Shown here piece by piece: positions 8,289 to 16,289 of a stretch of DNA of 64,000 bases. Numbering within the stretch: position 1 is the first letter of the stretch; the number at the start of each line of letters is the position of its first letter. Source of the DNA: Pseudomonas sp. H3(2019) (GTDB lineage Bacteria > Pseudomonadota > Gammaproteobacteria > Pseudomonadales > Pseudomonadaceae); assembly GCF_007713465.1 (NCBI RefSeq), contig NZ_VMSG01000025.1:31745-95744 (forward strand), given 5' to 3'. Both the position numbers and the translations under genes were made by a program. Under the pieces are notes generated by a model. It was given only the letters and a program-made list of their open reading frames with translations, had not been told where the DNA came from and searched no databases.

Positions 8289-10073
8289 TTAGCGGTCCAC
8301 GTCGGCCATAACGAAGTCGATACTACCCAGGTACGCGATCAAGTCCGCGACCATGCTGCCTTTGATCACCGAAGGGATCTGCTGCAGATGCGGGAAGCTT
8401 GGGGTGCGAATCCGGGTGCGGTAGCTCATGGTGCCGCCATCGCTCGTCAGGTAATAACTGTTGATGCCCTTGGTCGCTTCGATCATCTGGAAGGATTCGT
8501 TGGCCGGCATGACCGGGCCCCACGAAACTTGCAGGAAGTGCGTGATCAGGGTCTCGATGTGCTGCAGCGTGCGCTCTTTCGGCGGCGGCGTGGTCAGCGG
8601 GTGATCCGCCTTGTACGGGCCTTCCGGCATGTTGCGCAGGCACTGGTCGATGATCTTGATGCTCTGGCGCATTTCTTCGACGCGCACGATGCAACGATCA
8701 TAGGCATCGCCATTGGCCGCCAGCGGTACTTCGAATTCGAAGTTCTCGTAGCCGGAGTACGGACGGGCTTTACGCAGGTCGAAATCGCAACCGGTCGAAC
8801 GCAAGCCTGCACCGGTGACGCCCCATTCCAGGGCTTCTTTGGTGTTGTAGGCAGCGACGCCGATGGTCCGGCCACGCAGGATGCTGTTGTCCAGTGCGGC
8901 TTTCTGGTATTCGTCCAGACGCTTTGGCATCCACTCGACGAAGTCTTTGACCAGTTTTTGCCAGCCGCGCGGCAGGTCGTGGGCGACGCCACCGATGCGG
9001 TACCAGGCCGGGTGCAGACGGAAACCGGTGATGGCTTCGATCACCGTGTACGCCTTCTGGCGGTCGGTGAAGGTGAAGAACACCGGGGTCATGGCGCCGA
9101 CGTCCTGGATGTACGTACCCAGGAACAGCAGGTGGCTGGTGATCCGGAAGAACTCGGCCATCATGATGCGGATGACGTCGACCTTCTCGGGCACTTTGAT
9201 GCCGGCCAGCTTCTCGACCGAGAGCACGTACGGCAGGTTGTTCATCACGCCGCCGAGGTAGTCGATACGGTCGGTGTACGGGATGAAGCTGTGCCAGGAC
9301 TGGCGCTCGGCCATCTTCTCGGCACCACGGTGGTGGTAGCCGACGTCCGGCACGCAGTCGACGATCTCTTCGCCGTCCAGTTGCAGGATGATGCGGAATG
9401 CGCCGTGAGCCGAAGGGTGGTTCGGGCCCAGGTTGAGGAACATGTAGTCCTCATTGGCGCCGGAACGTTTCATGCCCCAGTCTTCGGGCTTGAAGCGCGC
9501 AGCTTCTTCTTCAAGCTGATGCTTGGCCAGTGTCAGGCTGAACGGATCGAACTCTGTGGCACGGGCCGGGTAGTCCTTGCGCAGCGGGTGACCTTCCCAG
9601 GTCGGCGGCATCATGATGCGGGTCAGGTGCGGGTGGCCGGCAAAGTTGATGCCGTACATGTCCCACACTTCGCGCTCATACCAGCTGGCGTTCGGCCAGA
9701 TACCGGTCACGGTCGGCACGCTGAGGTCGCTCTCGGACAAGGCGACCTTGATCATTACGTCACTATTACGTTCGATCGACATCAAGTGATAGAACACAGT
9801 GAAGTCGGCACCGCTCGGCAAGCCCTGGCGCTTGGTGCGCAGACGCTCGTCCACGCCGTGCAGGTCATAGAGCATGACGTACGGCTTGGGCAGGTTGCGC
9901 AGGAAGGTCAGGACTTCGACGAGTTTGGCACGGGCAACCCAAAGCACCGGCATGCCGGTGCGGGTGGCCTGGGCGCTGAACGCCTCAGGGCCAAAACGGT
10001 TGTTCAATTCGACGACCACATCCTGGTCGTCTGCCTTGTAAGGCGGGATGTACAGAGCACTGCCTGTAGTCAT
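8289..10073 (-). CDS. nuoC: NADH-quinone oxidoreductase fused subunit C/D
   Basis: This fusion of the 30-kDa (NuoC, about residues 1-190) and 49-kDa (NuoD, about residues 210-594) subunits is usual in gammaproteobacteria. The C part shows WYEREVWDMYGINFAGHPHL and the D part GPNHPSAHGAFRI and VPDVGYHHRGAEKMAE, which line the quinone cavity. I chose the ATG at 10073 (MTTGSALYIPPYK), which matches the start I remember for P. aeruginosa. A TTG eight codons upstream would give a 602-aa form; neither site has a strong Shine-Dalgarno. Confidence 0.96.
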   Translation of the reverse strand: MTTGSALYIPPYKADDQDVVVELNNRFGPEAFSAQATRTGMPVLWVARAKLVEVLTFLRNLPKPYVMLYDLHGVDERLRTKRQGLPSGADFTVFYHLMSIERNSDVMIKVALSESDLSVPTVTGIWPNASWYEREVWDMYGINFAGHPHLTRIMMPPTWEGHPLRKDYPARATEFDPFSLTLAKHQLEEEAARFKPEDWGMKRSGANEDYMFLNLGPNHPSAHGAFRIILQLDGEEIVDCVPDVGYHHRGAEKMAERQSWHSFIPYTDRIDYLGGVMNNLPYVLSVEKLAGIKVPEKVDVIRIMMAEFFRITSHLLFLGTYIQDVGAMTPVFFTFTDRQKAYTVIEAITGFRLHPAWYRIGGVAHDLPRGWQKLVKDFVEWMPKRLDEYQKAALDNSILRGRTIGVAAYNTKEALEWGVTGAGLRSTGCDFDLRKARPYSGYENFEFEVPLAANGDAYDRCIVRVEEMRQSIKIIDQCLRNMPEGPYKADHPLTTPPPKERTLQHIETLITHFLQVSWGPVMPANESFQMIEATKGINSYYLTSDGGTMSYRTRIRTPSFPHLQQIPSVIKGSMVADLIAYLGSIDFVMADVDR

Positions 10074-10146
10074 GGTTTTTTTATCGCTTTCGGTCAACGT
10101 AAAGAATGAAGCCAGTTTCTCGTTTCTTTGTAAGAACAGATCTGGA

Positions 10147-10821
10147 TCAGACTTCGTCGGGGCTGCGCAGGTTGGTTACCTGAATACGCTGTTCGCGGCG
10201 CTGTTCCTTTTGCGAAGGCATCTCGGCGCGGTAAACGCCTTGATCGCCAACGACCCAGGAAAGTGGGCGACGCTCCTGGCCAATCGACTCCTGCAACAGC
10301 ATCAAGCCTTGCAGAAAAGCTTCAGGGCGGGGCGGGCAGCCAGGCACGTAGACGTCCACGGGCAGGAACTTGTCCACCCCTTGAACGACGGAGTAGATGT
10401 CGTACATGCCACCGGAGTTGGCGCACGAACCCATGGAGATAACCCACTTCGGCTCGAGCATCTGCTCGTAGAGACGCTGAATGATCGGCGCCATCTTGAT
10501 GAAGCAGGTTCCGGCAATAACCATGAAATCCGCTTGACGCGGCGATGCCCGGATAACCTCGGCGCCAAAGCGCGCGATGTCGTGGGGCGCCGTGAAGGCG
10601 GTGGTCATTTCCACGTAGCAGCACGAAAGACCGAAGTTATACGGCCACAGGGAGTTCTTACGCCCCCAGTTGATCGTGCCGTTAAGCACGTCTTCGAGCT
10701 TGCCCATGAAAATGTTTTTGTGGACTTGATCTTCTAACGGATCGGAGACGGTTTCCCGTGCGCCAATCGGGTACTGCTCGTTAGGAGCATCGGGGTCGAT
10801 CCTGGTGAGATTGTATTGCAT
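10147..10821 (-). CDS. nuoB: NADH-quinone oxidoreductase subunit B ([4Fe-4S] N2)
   Basis: NuoB holds cluster N2, the last electron donor to quinone. Its ligands are visible in GLSCCYVEM (tandem cysteines), GTCFIKMAP or GSCANSGG, and VPGCPPRPEA. The product is 224 aa from the ATG at 10821, which has GAGG eight bases upstream; an in-frame TTG two codons earlier is a less likely start. It lies between nuoA and nuoCD. Confidence 0.97.
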   Translation of the reverse strand: MQYNLTRIDPDAPNEQYPIGARETVSDPLEDQVHKNIFMGKLEDVLNGTINWGRKNSLWPYNFGLSCCYVEMTTAFTAPHDIARFGAEVIRASPRQADFMVIAGTCFIKMAPIIQRLYEQMLEPKWVISMGSCANSGGMYDIYSVVQGVDKFLPVDVYVPGCPPRPEAFLQGLMLLQESIGQERRPLSWVVGDQGVYRAEMPSQKEQRREQRIQVTNLRSPDEV

Positions 10822-10831
10822 CGCCAAAGCC

Positions 10832-11245
10832 TCATTGTTTCAGCTTCGCCTGCCGCTTACGACGAGCTTCCGGAGCCCAATCAAGGGCGCCCACTCGAAA
10901 TAGGTAGACAAGACCTGCCAACAGAATTGCTATGAAAACGAGAGCTTCGACGAATCCGGTCCAGCCGCTTTCGCGGACGGACACAGACCAGGCAAAGAGA
11001 AATAGGGCTTCGATATCGAAGATCACGAACAGCATCGCGACCAGATAGAATTTGGCTGAGAGCCGCAAGCGGGCGCCACCGGTAGGTAGCATGCCGGACT
11101 CGAACGGTTCGTTTTTGCTGCGGCCCCAGGCTTTTGACCCGAGGAGGCTGGAGACGCCGAGCATGAAGGCGCATAGGCCGCCGACACCCAGAAGGAAAAT
11201 GGCAAAGCCCCAGTTGTGGGCCATGAGTCCTGTCGCTTCGGGCAT
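10832..11245 (-). CDS. nuoA: NADH-quinone oxidoreductase subunit A
   Basis: This small membrane subunit (137 aa, three helices) is the first gene of the operon. The conserved loop GSKAWGRSKNEPFESGMLP and the helix VAMLFVIFDIEALFLFAWSV are diagnostic. The ATG at 11245 is preceded by AAGGA at good spacing; the longer open frame upstream lacks family similarity. Confidence 0.96.
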   Translation of the reverse strand: MPEATGLMAHNWGFAIFLLGVGGLCAFMLGVSSLLGSKAWGRSKNEPFESGMLPTGGARLRLSAKFYLVAMLFVIFDIEALFLFAWSVSVRESGWTGFVEALVFIAILLAGLVYLFRVGALDWAPEARRKRQAKLKQ

Positions 11246-11677
11246 GCTGGTAATCCTTAACAGAGAGCAAAGGTCTCTGAGCTTGAAAAGAAATAAAGCA
11301 GTGACGATATGTCGCAGCAATCAATCGCGGTGATTTTATGGCTAAACACCGAGCAAGTAAAATTCCTGTAGCGAAATTATTTATAAGAATAAGGACATAG
11401 CGCACCTCAAACGGCCTGCAGCCCGTGCGTTACGGGCATTAGCCGGGGTTTTGTCAATAATGTTTTGTGCGAGTTGTAACGAACATGAATGGTGCCAAAT
11501 GATAATCAATATTGTTTGCGGCGGTTTTTGAACTGTTATTCGGGGTGGTGGCTGGAAAGTTGCGCTTACATACCGGTTACTGCAAGTAGCGCGCGGGGTC
11601 GTTTTACTCTGTTTTGTCGATCGAAATACCGCTCTGGATCAATGTTTTTGCTCGCGGCTCCGGGTACGCACGTGACT
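11246..11677. promoter_or_regulatory. Upstream region of the nuo operon
   Basis: About 430 bp without a gene precede nuoA. The stretch 11336-11400 is distinctly AT-rich (for example TATAAATAATTT on the nuo strand) and is the best candidate for the operon promoter, but no -35/-10 pair stands out clearly. I see no riboswitch-like or palindromic operator here. Confidence 0.4.
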
Positions 11678-11707
11678 CCTGTAGCAGCCTTCGGCAGCTG
11701 CTACGGG
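11678..11707. repeat. REP-like palindrome
   Basis: The inverted repeat GTAGCAGC-N8-GCTGCTAC flanked by CCT and GGG resembles the short intergenic palindromes common in fluorescent pseudomonads. It lies between the aceA terminator and the nuo upstream region. Confidence 0.6.
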
Positions 11708-11733
11708 AGATTTGATGTCTGTGAAATCCCGGG

Positions 11734-11763
11734 CAAAAAAACGCCCCGAACCAGTCGGGGCGT
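11734..11763 (-). terminator. Rho-independent terminator of aceA
   Basis: The hairpin ACGCCCCGA / TCGGGGCGT is followed on the minus strand by a run of seven T, about 70 bp beyond the aceA stop. Confidence 0.85.
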
Positions 11764-11830
11764 CAGATGTTTGGCATTCCGGTTAGTTTTTTACCTGGTC
11801 CGGATGGGCCGTTTGCTCAGGTGAACCGGA

Positions 11831-13156
11831 TTAGTGGAACTGTTCTTCTTCGGTGGAGCCGGTCAGCGCGGTCACCGAAGAGGAGCCGCCCTGAATCACG
11901 GTGGTCATGTCGTCGAAGTAGCCGGTGCCCACTTCCTGCTGGTGCGCCACGAAGGTGTAACCCTTGGCAGCGTCAGCGAACTCCTGCTCTTGCAGCTTCA
12001 CGTAGGCAGTCATGTCGTTGCGGGCGTAGTCGTGCGCCAGGTTGAACATGCTGTGCCACATGTTGTGAATGCCGGCCAGGGTGATGAACTGGTGCTTGTA
12101 GCCCATGGCGGACAGTTCGCGCTGGAACTTGGCGATGGTCGCGTCGTCCAGGTTTTTCTTCCAGTTGAAGGAAGGCGAGCAGTTGTACGACAGCAGTTGG
12201 TCCGGGTATTCCTTTTTGATCGCTTCAGCGAAGCGACGGGCTTCGTCCAGGTCCGGCTTGGCGGTTTCGCACCAGATCAGGTCGGCGTACGGCGCGTAGG
12301 CCAGGCCGCGAGCGATTGCCTGGTCGAGGCCGGCGCGTACTTTGTAGAAGCCTTCCTGGGTGCGTTCGCCAGTCACGAACGGCTGGTCGTACGGGTCGCA
12401 GTCGGACGTCAGCAGGTCAGCAGCGTTAGCATCGGTACGGGCCAGGATGATGGTTGGAGTACCGGCAACGTCAGCCGCCAGACGAGCCGCGATCAGCTTC
12501 TGTATGGCTTCCTGAGTTGGAACCAGTACCTTGCCGCCCATGTGGCCGCATTTTTTCACTGAGGCCAGTTGGTCTTCGAAGTGAACGCCGGCAGCGCCTG
12601 CTTCGATCATGCTCTTCATCAGCTCATAGGCGTTCAGAACGCCACCGAAACCGGCTTCAGCGTCGGCAACGATCGGTGCGAAGTAGTCGATGTAACCCTC
12701 GTCGCCCGGGTTCTTGCCGGCTTTCCACTGGATCTGGTCGGCGCGACGGAACGAGTTGTTGATGCGCTTGACCACGGTCGGTACGGAGTCGACCGGGTAC
12801 AGCGACTGGTCCGGGTACATCGATTCTGCAGAGTTGTTGTCTGCAGCAACCTGCCAGCCCGACAGGTAGATCGCCTGGATACCGGCTTTAACTTGTTGTA
12901 CCGCCTGGCCGCCGGTCAGGGCACCCATGCAGTTGACGAAATCTTTCTCGGGGCGGAAGGCTGGCTTGGCACCCTGGGTCACCAGGTTCCAGAGCTTCTC
13001 GGCGCCCATTTTTGCAAAGGTGTGCTCAGGTTGAACCGAGCCACGCAGACGGACGACGTCAGCAGCGGAGTAAGTGCGTGTCACGCCTTTCCAGCGCGGG
13101 TTTTCAGCCCAGTCTTTTTCAAGGGCTGCAATTTGCTGTTCGCGTGTCAGTGCCAT
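11831..13156 (-). CDS. aceA: Isocitrate lyase
   Basis: AceA splits isocitrate into glyoxylate and succinate, the first step of the glyoxylate shunt. The catalytic loop KKCGHMGGKVLVPTQE carries the active-site cysteine, and IILARTDANAADLL and SYNCSPSFNWKKNL are family signatures. The product has 441 aa from the ATG at 13156; a 24-codon upstream extension in frame is unlikely to be translated. It is monocistronic, with its own terminator and a roughly 500-bp upstream region containing a palindromic operator candidate. It competes for isocitrate with the two isocitrate dehydrogenases encoded 10 kb away. Confidence 0.97.
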   Translation of the reverse strand: MALTREQQIAALEKDWAENPRWKGVTRTYSAADVVRLRGSVQPEHTFAKMGAEKLWNLVTQGAKPAFRPEKDFVNCMGALTGGQAVQQVKAGIQAIYLSGWQVAADNNSAESMYPDQSLYPVDSVPTVVKRINNSFRRADQIQWKAGKNPGDEGYIDYFAPIVADAEAGFGGVLNAYELMKSMIEAGAAGVHFEDQLASVKKCGHMGGKVLVPTQEAIQKLIAARLAADVAGTPTIILARTDANAADLLTSDCDPYDQPFVTGERTQEGFYKVRAGLDQAIARGLAYAPYADLIWCETAKPDLDEARRFAEAIKKEYPDQLLSYNCSPSFNWKKNLDDATIAKFQRELSAMGYKHQFITLAGIHNMWHSMFNLAHDYARNDMTAYVKLQEQEFADAAKGYTFVAHQQEVGTGYFDDMTTVIQGGSSSVTALTGSTEEEQFH

Positions 13157-13602
13157 GGAGATAAACCTCGTCGCGTCTTTTGTGGAAAGTGGTTCTTGGT
13201 GGAAAATTCCAGTTGCCAATACGCACATTCAAATGGGGCGTAGATGGCTGCTCGCTGACCAGAAGCTTAGGCGGTCAAGTCGGATCTGGCGGGGAAGGCG
13301 ACGGGATGAACGATGGGCTCGAGGATGAAAGCTGAGCAGGTAAGGGCGAACTGGCGGGCGCATTCGGGCGTCGTGGGCCTTTATACGATCATCAGTGTGT
13401 TGCCGGGCTACCTATTACGCTTCCGTCCCTCGGGACAACTTCGTTCCAGTCGCAACCTCGTCAAACACACCTTGTGGGCGGTACAGACGCGAATCGGCTC
13501 AGGTCGGTAAGGTTAGAGCGCGATCCGAAGGCCCTTGCCAGGGCCCCTGATTAGCGGGAGCGAGGCCATCATGCCTTCGCTTTTTTGGCTCGTCAAACGT
13601 TT
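13157..13602. other. Long upstream region of aceA
   Basis: This is non-coding. It contains a small GC-rich stem (GCCCTTGCCAGGGC, near 13530) and no convincing reading frame. With the palindromes to its right it makes up the aceA leader and promoter region. Confidence 0.4.
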
Positions 13603-13628
13603 TGTAGTGCTATTTTTCAAGCACTACA
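13603..13628. promoter_or_regulatory. 26-bp palindrome, candidate regulator site for aceA
   Basis: Nine-base arms TGTAGTGCT and AGCACTACA surround an 8-bp AT-rich centre. No T-run follows on either strand, so a terminator is unlikely. The half-site TGTAGT resembles what I remember of the binding sequence of RccR, the RpiR-family KDPG-responsive regulator that controls aceA in pseudomonads. A second smaller palindrome, TTAGTC-N6-GACTAA, follows at 13632-13649. Confidence 0.5.
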
Positions 13629-13668
13629 TCTTTAGTCTAATACGACTAATCAGTCAGTTTTTGGTGTG

Positions 13669-14466
13669 CTAGTCCAAGGTCTCGACTTTTACTCGCAACG
13701 TCATGTCATCCCGTCCCTGAGTAGAGTAGCTGCGGCTCATAGCCCGTTTGTCGGCTTGCGTCTGGCGGTTGACGCCAGCCAGAGTGATCCACTCGCCCAG
13801 GCGGCCGCTGACGGTTGTGTCGGTACTTTGCACGTTCACTACATCGGGACGTTCCTGGCTCGTGCGGTCGCGGTTGGTGCTGATTGCCAGGTGAACGATG
13901 TCGCCGGTAACGCTGGCTGTGACATAAAAACCTTGGGTGACGTTGCGGTATTGGGTCTGGCTTTGCAGGTGGGCGTAGTTGTTATTCGGATTTTGTGGCT
14001 GGCGGGAGGTGTTTGTCTGGTTTGGCGGTGCGGCGTAGGCATCGGTCTGGGTGGTGGTCAGCGGCACGCTCTGGCCAACCTGGATCAGCGCCGGTGTGCC
14101 TTCGCTGGTCTGGACCTGCTGGATCCCGCCTTCACGGCTGTCGGTGCTGTAGGTGATGATCTGCGTTTGCCGATCGGCGTTGTTTTGCTGGTTGTTTTCG
14201 TTGGTGTCGACCGTGATCAGCAGGCGCTTGGGTACGGTGTCGAGTTGTGCGATCAGGGCTTTGAGCTCGTCGATCTTGTCGGGTTCGGCGTTGACTATGA
14301 GCTGGTTGCCGTAGGCGCTGACCTTGCCGTCCCTGCCGATAAAATTCTGCGCTACCGGCAGCAGGTCGGCGCTGGTGCGATTGTTGAGCTGCACCACTTC
14401 GGTAGCGGCGACGACCGAGAAACTGCAGGTCAGTAGCAGCGTGGTGAGCAGGGTGCGTAGGGACAT
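13669..14466 (-). CDS. Small exported protein with secretin short domain
   Basis: The 265-aa product starts with a signal peptide (MSLRTLLTTLLLTCSFSVVA, cleavage near AAT). Residues 30-90 look like a secretin N-domain of the type II/III short-domain kind (VVQLNNRTSADLLPVAQNFI followed by LIVNAEPDKIDELKALIAQL). The C-terminal half contains a Q/N/T-rich stretch and a beta-rich end resembling part of a secretin pore domain (GEWITLAGV). It is much shorter than a true secretin and stands alone between aceA and a GNAT gene. The ATG at 14466 has GGAG upstream. A role at the outer membrane is an inference. Confidence 0.75.
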   Translation of the reverse strand: MSLRTLLTTLLLTCSFSVVAATEVVQLNNRTSADLLPVAQNFIGRDGKVSAYGNQLIVNAEPDKIDELKALIAQLDTVPKRLLITVDTNENNQQNNADRQTQIITYSTDSREGGIQQVQTSEGTPALIQVGQSVPLTTTQTDAYAAPPNQTNTSRQPQNPNNNYAHLQSQTQYRNVTQGFYVTASVTGDIVHLAISTNRDRTSQERPDVVNVQSTDTTVSGRLGEWITLAGVNRQTQADKRAMSRSYSTQGRDDMTLRVKVETLD

Positions 14467-14543
14467 GTCCGTTATCTCCGCGATCAAAGGCTTGAGTTTG
14501 CCAGTTTGTCGGCCTGCGGTGGGGCAAGTTGAATCGTAGACAG

Positions 14544-14582
14544 CAAAACGCCCCGCTACCTGAGGATGGCGGGGCGTTTTTG
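14544..14582. terminator. Rho-independent terminator (bidirectional)
   Basis: The stem ACGCCCCGC / GCGGGGCGT has an A-run before it and a T-run after it, so it can work on both strands. It follows the GNAT gene on the minus strand. Confidence 0.8.
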
Positions 14583-14619
14583 TGGTGTTCTTCAGGCCGC
14601 CTTCGCGAGCAACTCGGTC

Positions 14620-15045
14620 TTAGGCCGAATGACGCACCATGTCCACGTGCGGAATCCCTGCTTCCAGGAACTCTTCACTGACCACGGTAAAGCCCAGGCG
14701 CTCGTAGAAAGCCGTGGCCTGAACCTGCGCGCTGAGCATTTGCTGCTTGAGCCCGCGCTTCTCGGCTTCACCGATCACTGCTTGCATCAGATTGTCGCCG
14801 ACCTTCAGGCCGCGCCAGTCCTTGAGCACCGACACCCGGCCGATATGACCATCGGGCAGCAGGCGGGCGGTGCCAATCGGAAAGTCGCCTTCGAAGGCGA
14901 GGAAATGCACGGCGCTCGCGTCGTCGGCATCCCATTCCAGTTCAGGTGGAACGGATTGCTCGGCGATGAACACCGCTTCACGAATGCGCCGGATCTCGGC
15001 GATATCCTTTTGCCAGTCTGCGACACGTACGCGAATTTTATTCAT
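14620..15045 (-). CDS. GNAT family N-acetyltransferase
   Basis: The 141-aa product has the GNAT fold: an acetyl-CoA pyrophosphate loop region GHIGRVSVLKDWRGLKVGDN and the C-terminal ATAFYERLGFTVVSEEFLEA typical of the ElaA-like or PA2631-like group. The substrate is not evident. The ATG at 15045 overlaps the roxA stop by 8 bp, so the two are probably co-expressed. Confidence 0.9.
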   Translation of the reverse strand: MNKIRVRVADWQKDIAEIRRIREAVFIAEQSVPPELEWDADDASAVHFLAFEGDFPIGTARLLPDGHIGRVSVLKDWRGLKVGDNLMQAVIGEAEKRGLKQQMLSAQVQATAFYERLGFTVVSEEFLEAGIPHVDMVRHSA

Positions 15046-16204
15046 CGGCAAATCCCAGGCTACCTTGCTTGACCAGTTCGCACAGCAGGTTGCGGCCGTC
15101 TTCATCGCTCAGCCATTGGCCAAGGTTGTCGATGTGCAGCGCATCGGCGGCGCAAATCATTTTCAGCAGTTCGCGCAGCTTGCCAGGCAGATAACGGCTC
15201 TGGCCGCTGGCGAACAGCAGCAGGTCGTCGTCGACTTCGGACCAGGCCAGGCGCGCGCTTGGATTGCGAATCAGCACGGCGCCTTGTTCAAGGCTGCTCA
15301 GCAGGTCGTCTTCTTCCAGTTCCGGGCCAACCACCAATTCCGGGTAGCGTGGCTCGGTCATGAACTGGCCGAACCAGGTCAGCAACAGGCGCTCGTCGCT
15401 CATGTGCTCGGCCAGCAGGCTTTTCAAACGGTCGAGCGCATCATGCTGGATCTGGTGCGGGTCGATCGCTGGTTGTGCGTCAGCATCGGTGTAACGTTCT
15501 TCGTCAGGCAGGAACTGGCTGAGGAAGTCGGTGAAGTGGGTCAGCACTTCGGCGGCGCTTGGGGCGCGGAAGCCGACCGAGTAGGTCATGCAGTCATCGA
15601 CGGCCACGCCGCAGTGGGCCAGGCGCGGGGGCAGGTACAGCATGTCGCCCGGTTCCAGGGTCCACTCGTCGGTGGCTTCGAAGTCGGCGAGGATGCGCAG
15701 GTCGGCATGTTGCAGTAGCGGACTGTCGGAATCGCACATCTGGCCGATTTTCCAGTTGCGCTTGCCGTGGCCTTGCAGCAGGAACACGTCGTAGTTGTCG
15801 AAGTGCGGGCCGACGCTGCCACCTGGGGCGGCAAAGCTGATCATTACGTCGTCGATGCGCCAGCTCGGCAGGAAGCGGAAGTTTTCCAGCAGTTCGGCGA
15901 CTTCCGGCACGAACTGATCGACGGCCTGCACCAGCAGGGTCCACTCGCGCTCTGGCAGCTTGCTGAATTCGTCTTCGGCGAACGGGCCGCGACGCAGTTC
16001 CCAAGGGCGCTCGCCGTGCTCGATGACCAGGCGCGATTCGACTTCTTCTTCCAGCGCCAGGCCGGCCAGTTCGTCGGCGTCGATCGGGCTTTCGAAGTTA
16101 GGGATCGCCTGGCGGATCAGCAACGGTTTTTTCTGCCAGTAGTCGCGCAGGAATTCCCGTGCCGTGATGCCGCCCAGAAGTTGAAGAGGAATATCAGGAT
16201 TCAT
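15038..16204 (-). CDS. roxA: Ribosomal protein uL16 arginine hydroxylase (JmjC/cupin)
   Basis: RoxA (YcfD) is a 2-oxoglutarate/Fe(II) oxygenase that hydroxylates an arginine of ribosomal protein uL16. The metal triad is visible as HFDNYD (H-x-D) and the distal histidine in PRLAHCGVAVDD. The N-terminal WQKKPLLIRQAIPNF is the family signature, and the C-terminal half is the dimerisation and winged-helix part. The product has 388 aa from the ATG at 16204; the upstream in-frame extension overlaps the purB terminator and is rejected. Confidence 0.93.
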   Translation of the reverse strand: MNPDIPLQLLGGITAREFLRDYWQKKPLLIRQAIPNFESPIDADELAGLALEEEVESRLVIEHGERPWELRRGPFAEDEFSKLPEREWTLLVQAVDQFVPEVAELLENFRFLPSWRIDDVMISFAAPGGSVGPHFDNYDVFLLQGHGKRNWKIGQMCDSDSPLLQHADLRILADFEATDEWTLEPGDMLYLPPRLAHCGVAVDDCMTYSVGFRAPSAAEVLTHFTDFLSQFLPDEERYTDADAQPAIDPHQIQHDALDRLKSLLAEHMSDERLLLTWFGQFMTEPRYPELVVGPELEEDDLLSSLEQGAVLIRNPSARLAWSEVDDDLLLFASGQSRYLPGKLRELLKMICAADALHIDNLGQWLSDEDGRNLLCELVKQGSLGFADE

Positions 16205-16242
16205 GTGTAACCTATTGAAAAAAAGTACTTTTCTGACGGGAA

Positions 16243-16269
16243 TAAAAACGCCCGGCGCTGCCGGGCGTC
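16243..16269 (-). terminator. Rho-independent terminator of purB
   Basis: The stem CGCCCGGC / GCCGGGCG with a 3-nt loop is followed by five T on the minus strand, about 20 bp beyond purB. Confidence 0.85.
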
Positions 16270-16289
16270 TCAAAGGGTCAAGCGGTCGA

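Noticed and set aside
8388..10109. Plus-strand open frame opposite nuoCD (573 codons)
   Set aside because: It is the shadow of nuoCD with no family resemblance.
13528..13548. GCCCT-TGCC-AGGGC stem as terminator of the secretin-domain gene
   Set aside because: It is short, lies over 100 bp past the gene, and has no T-run on either strand.
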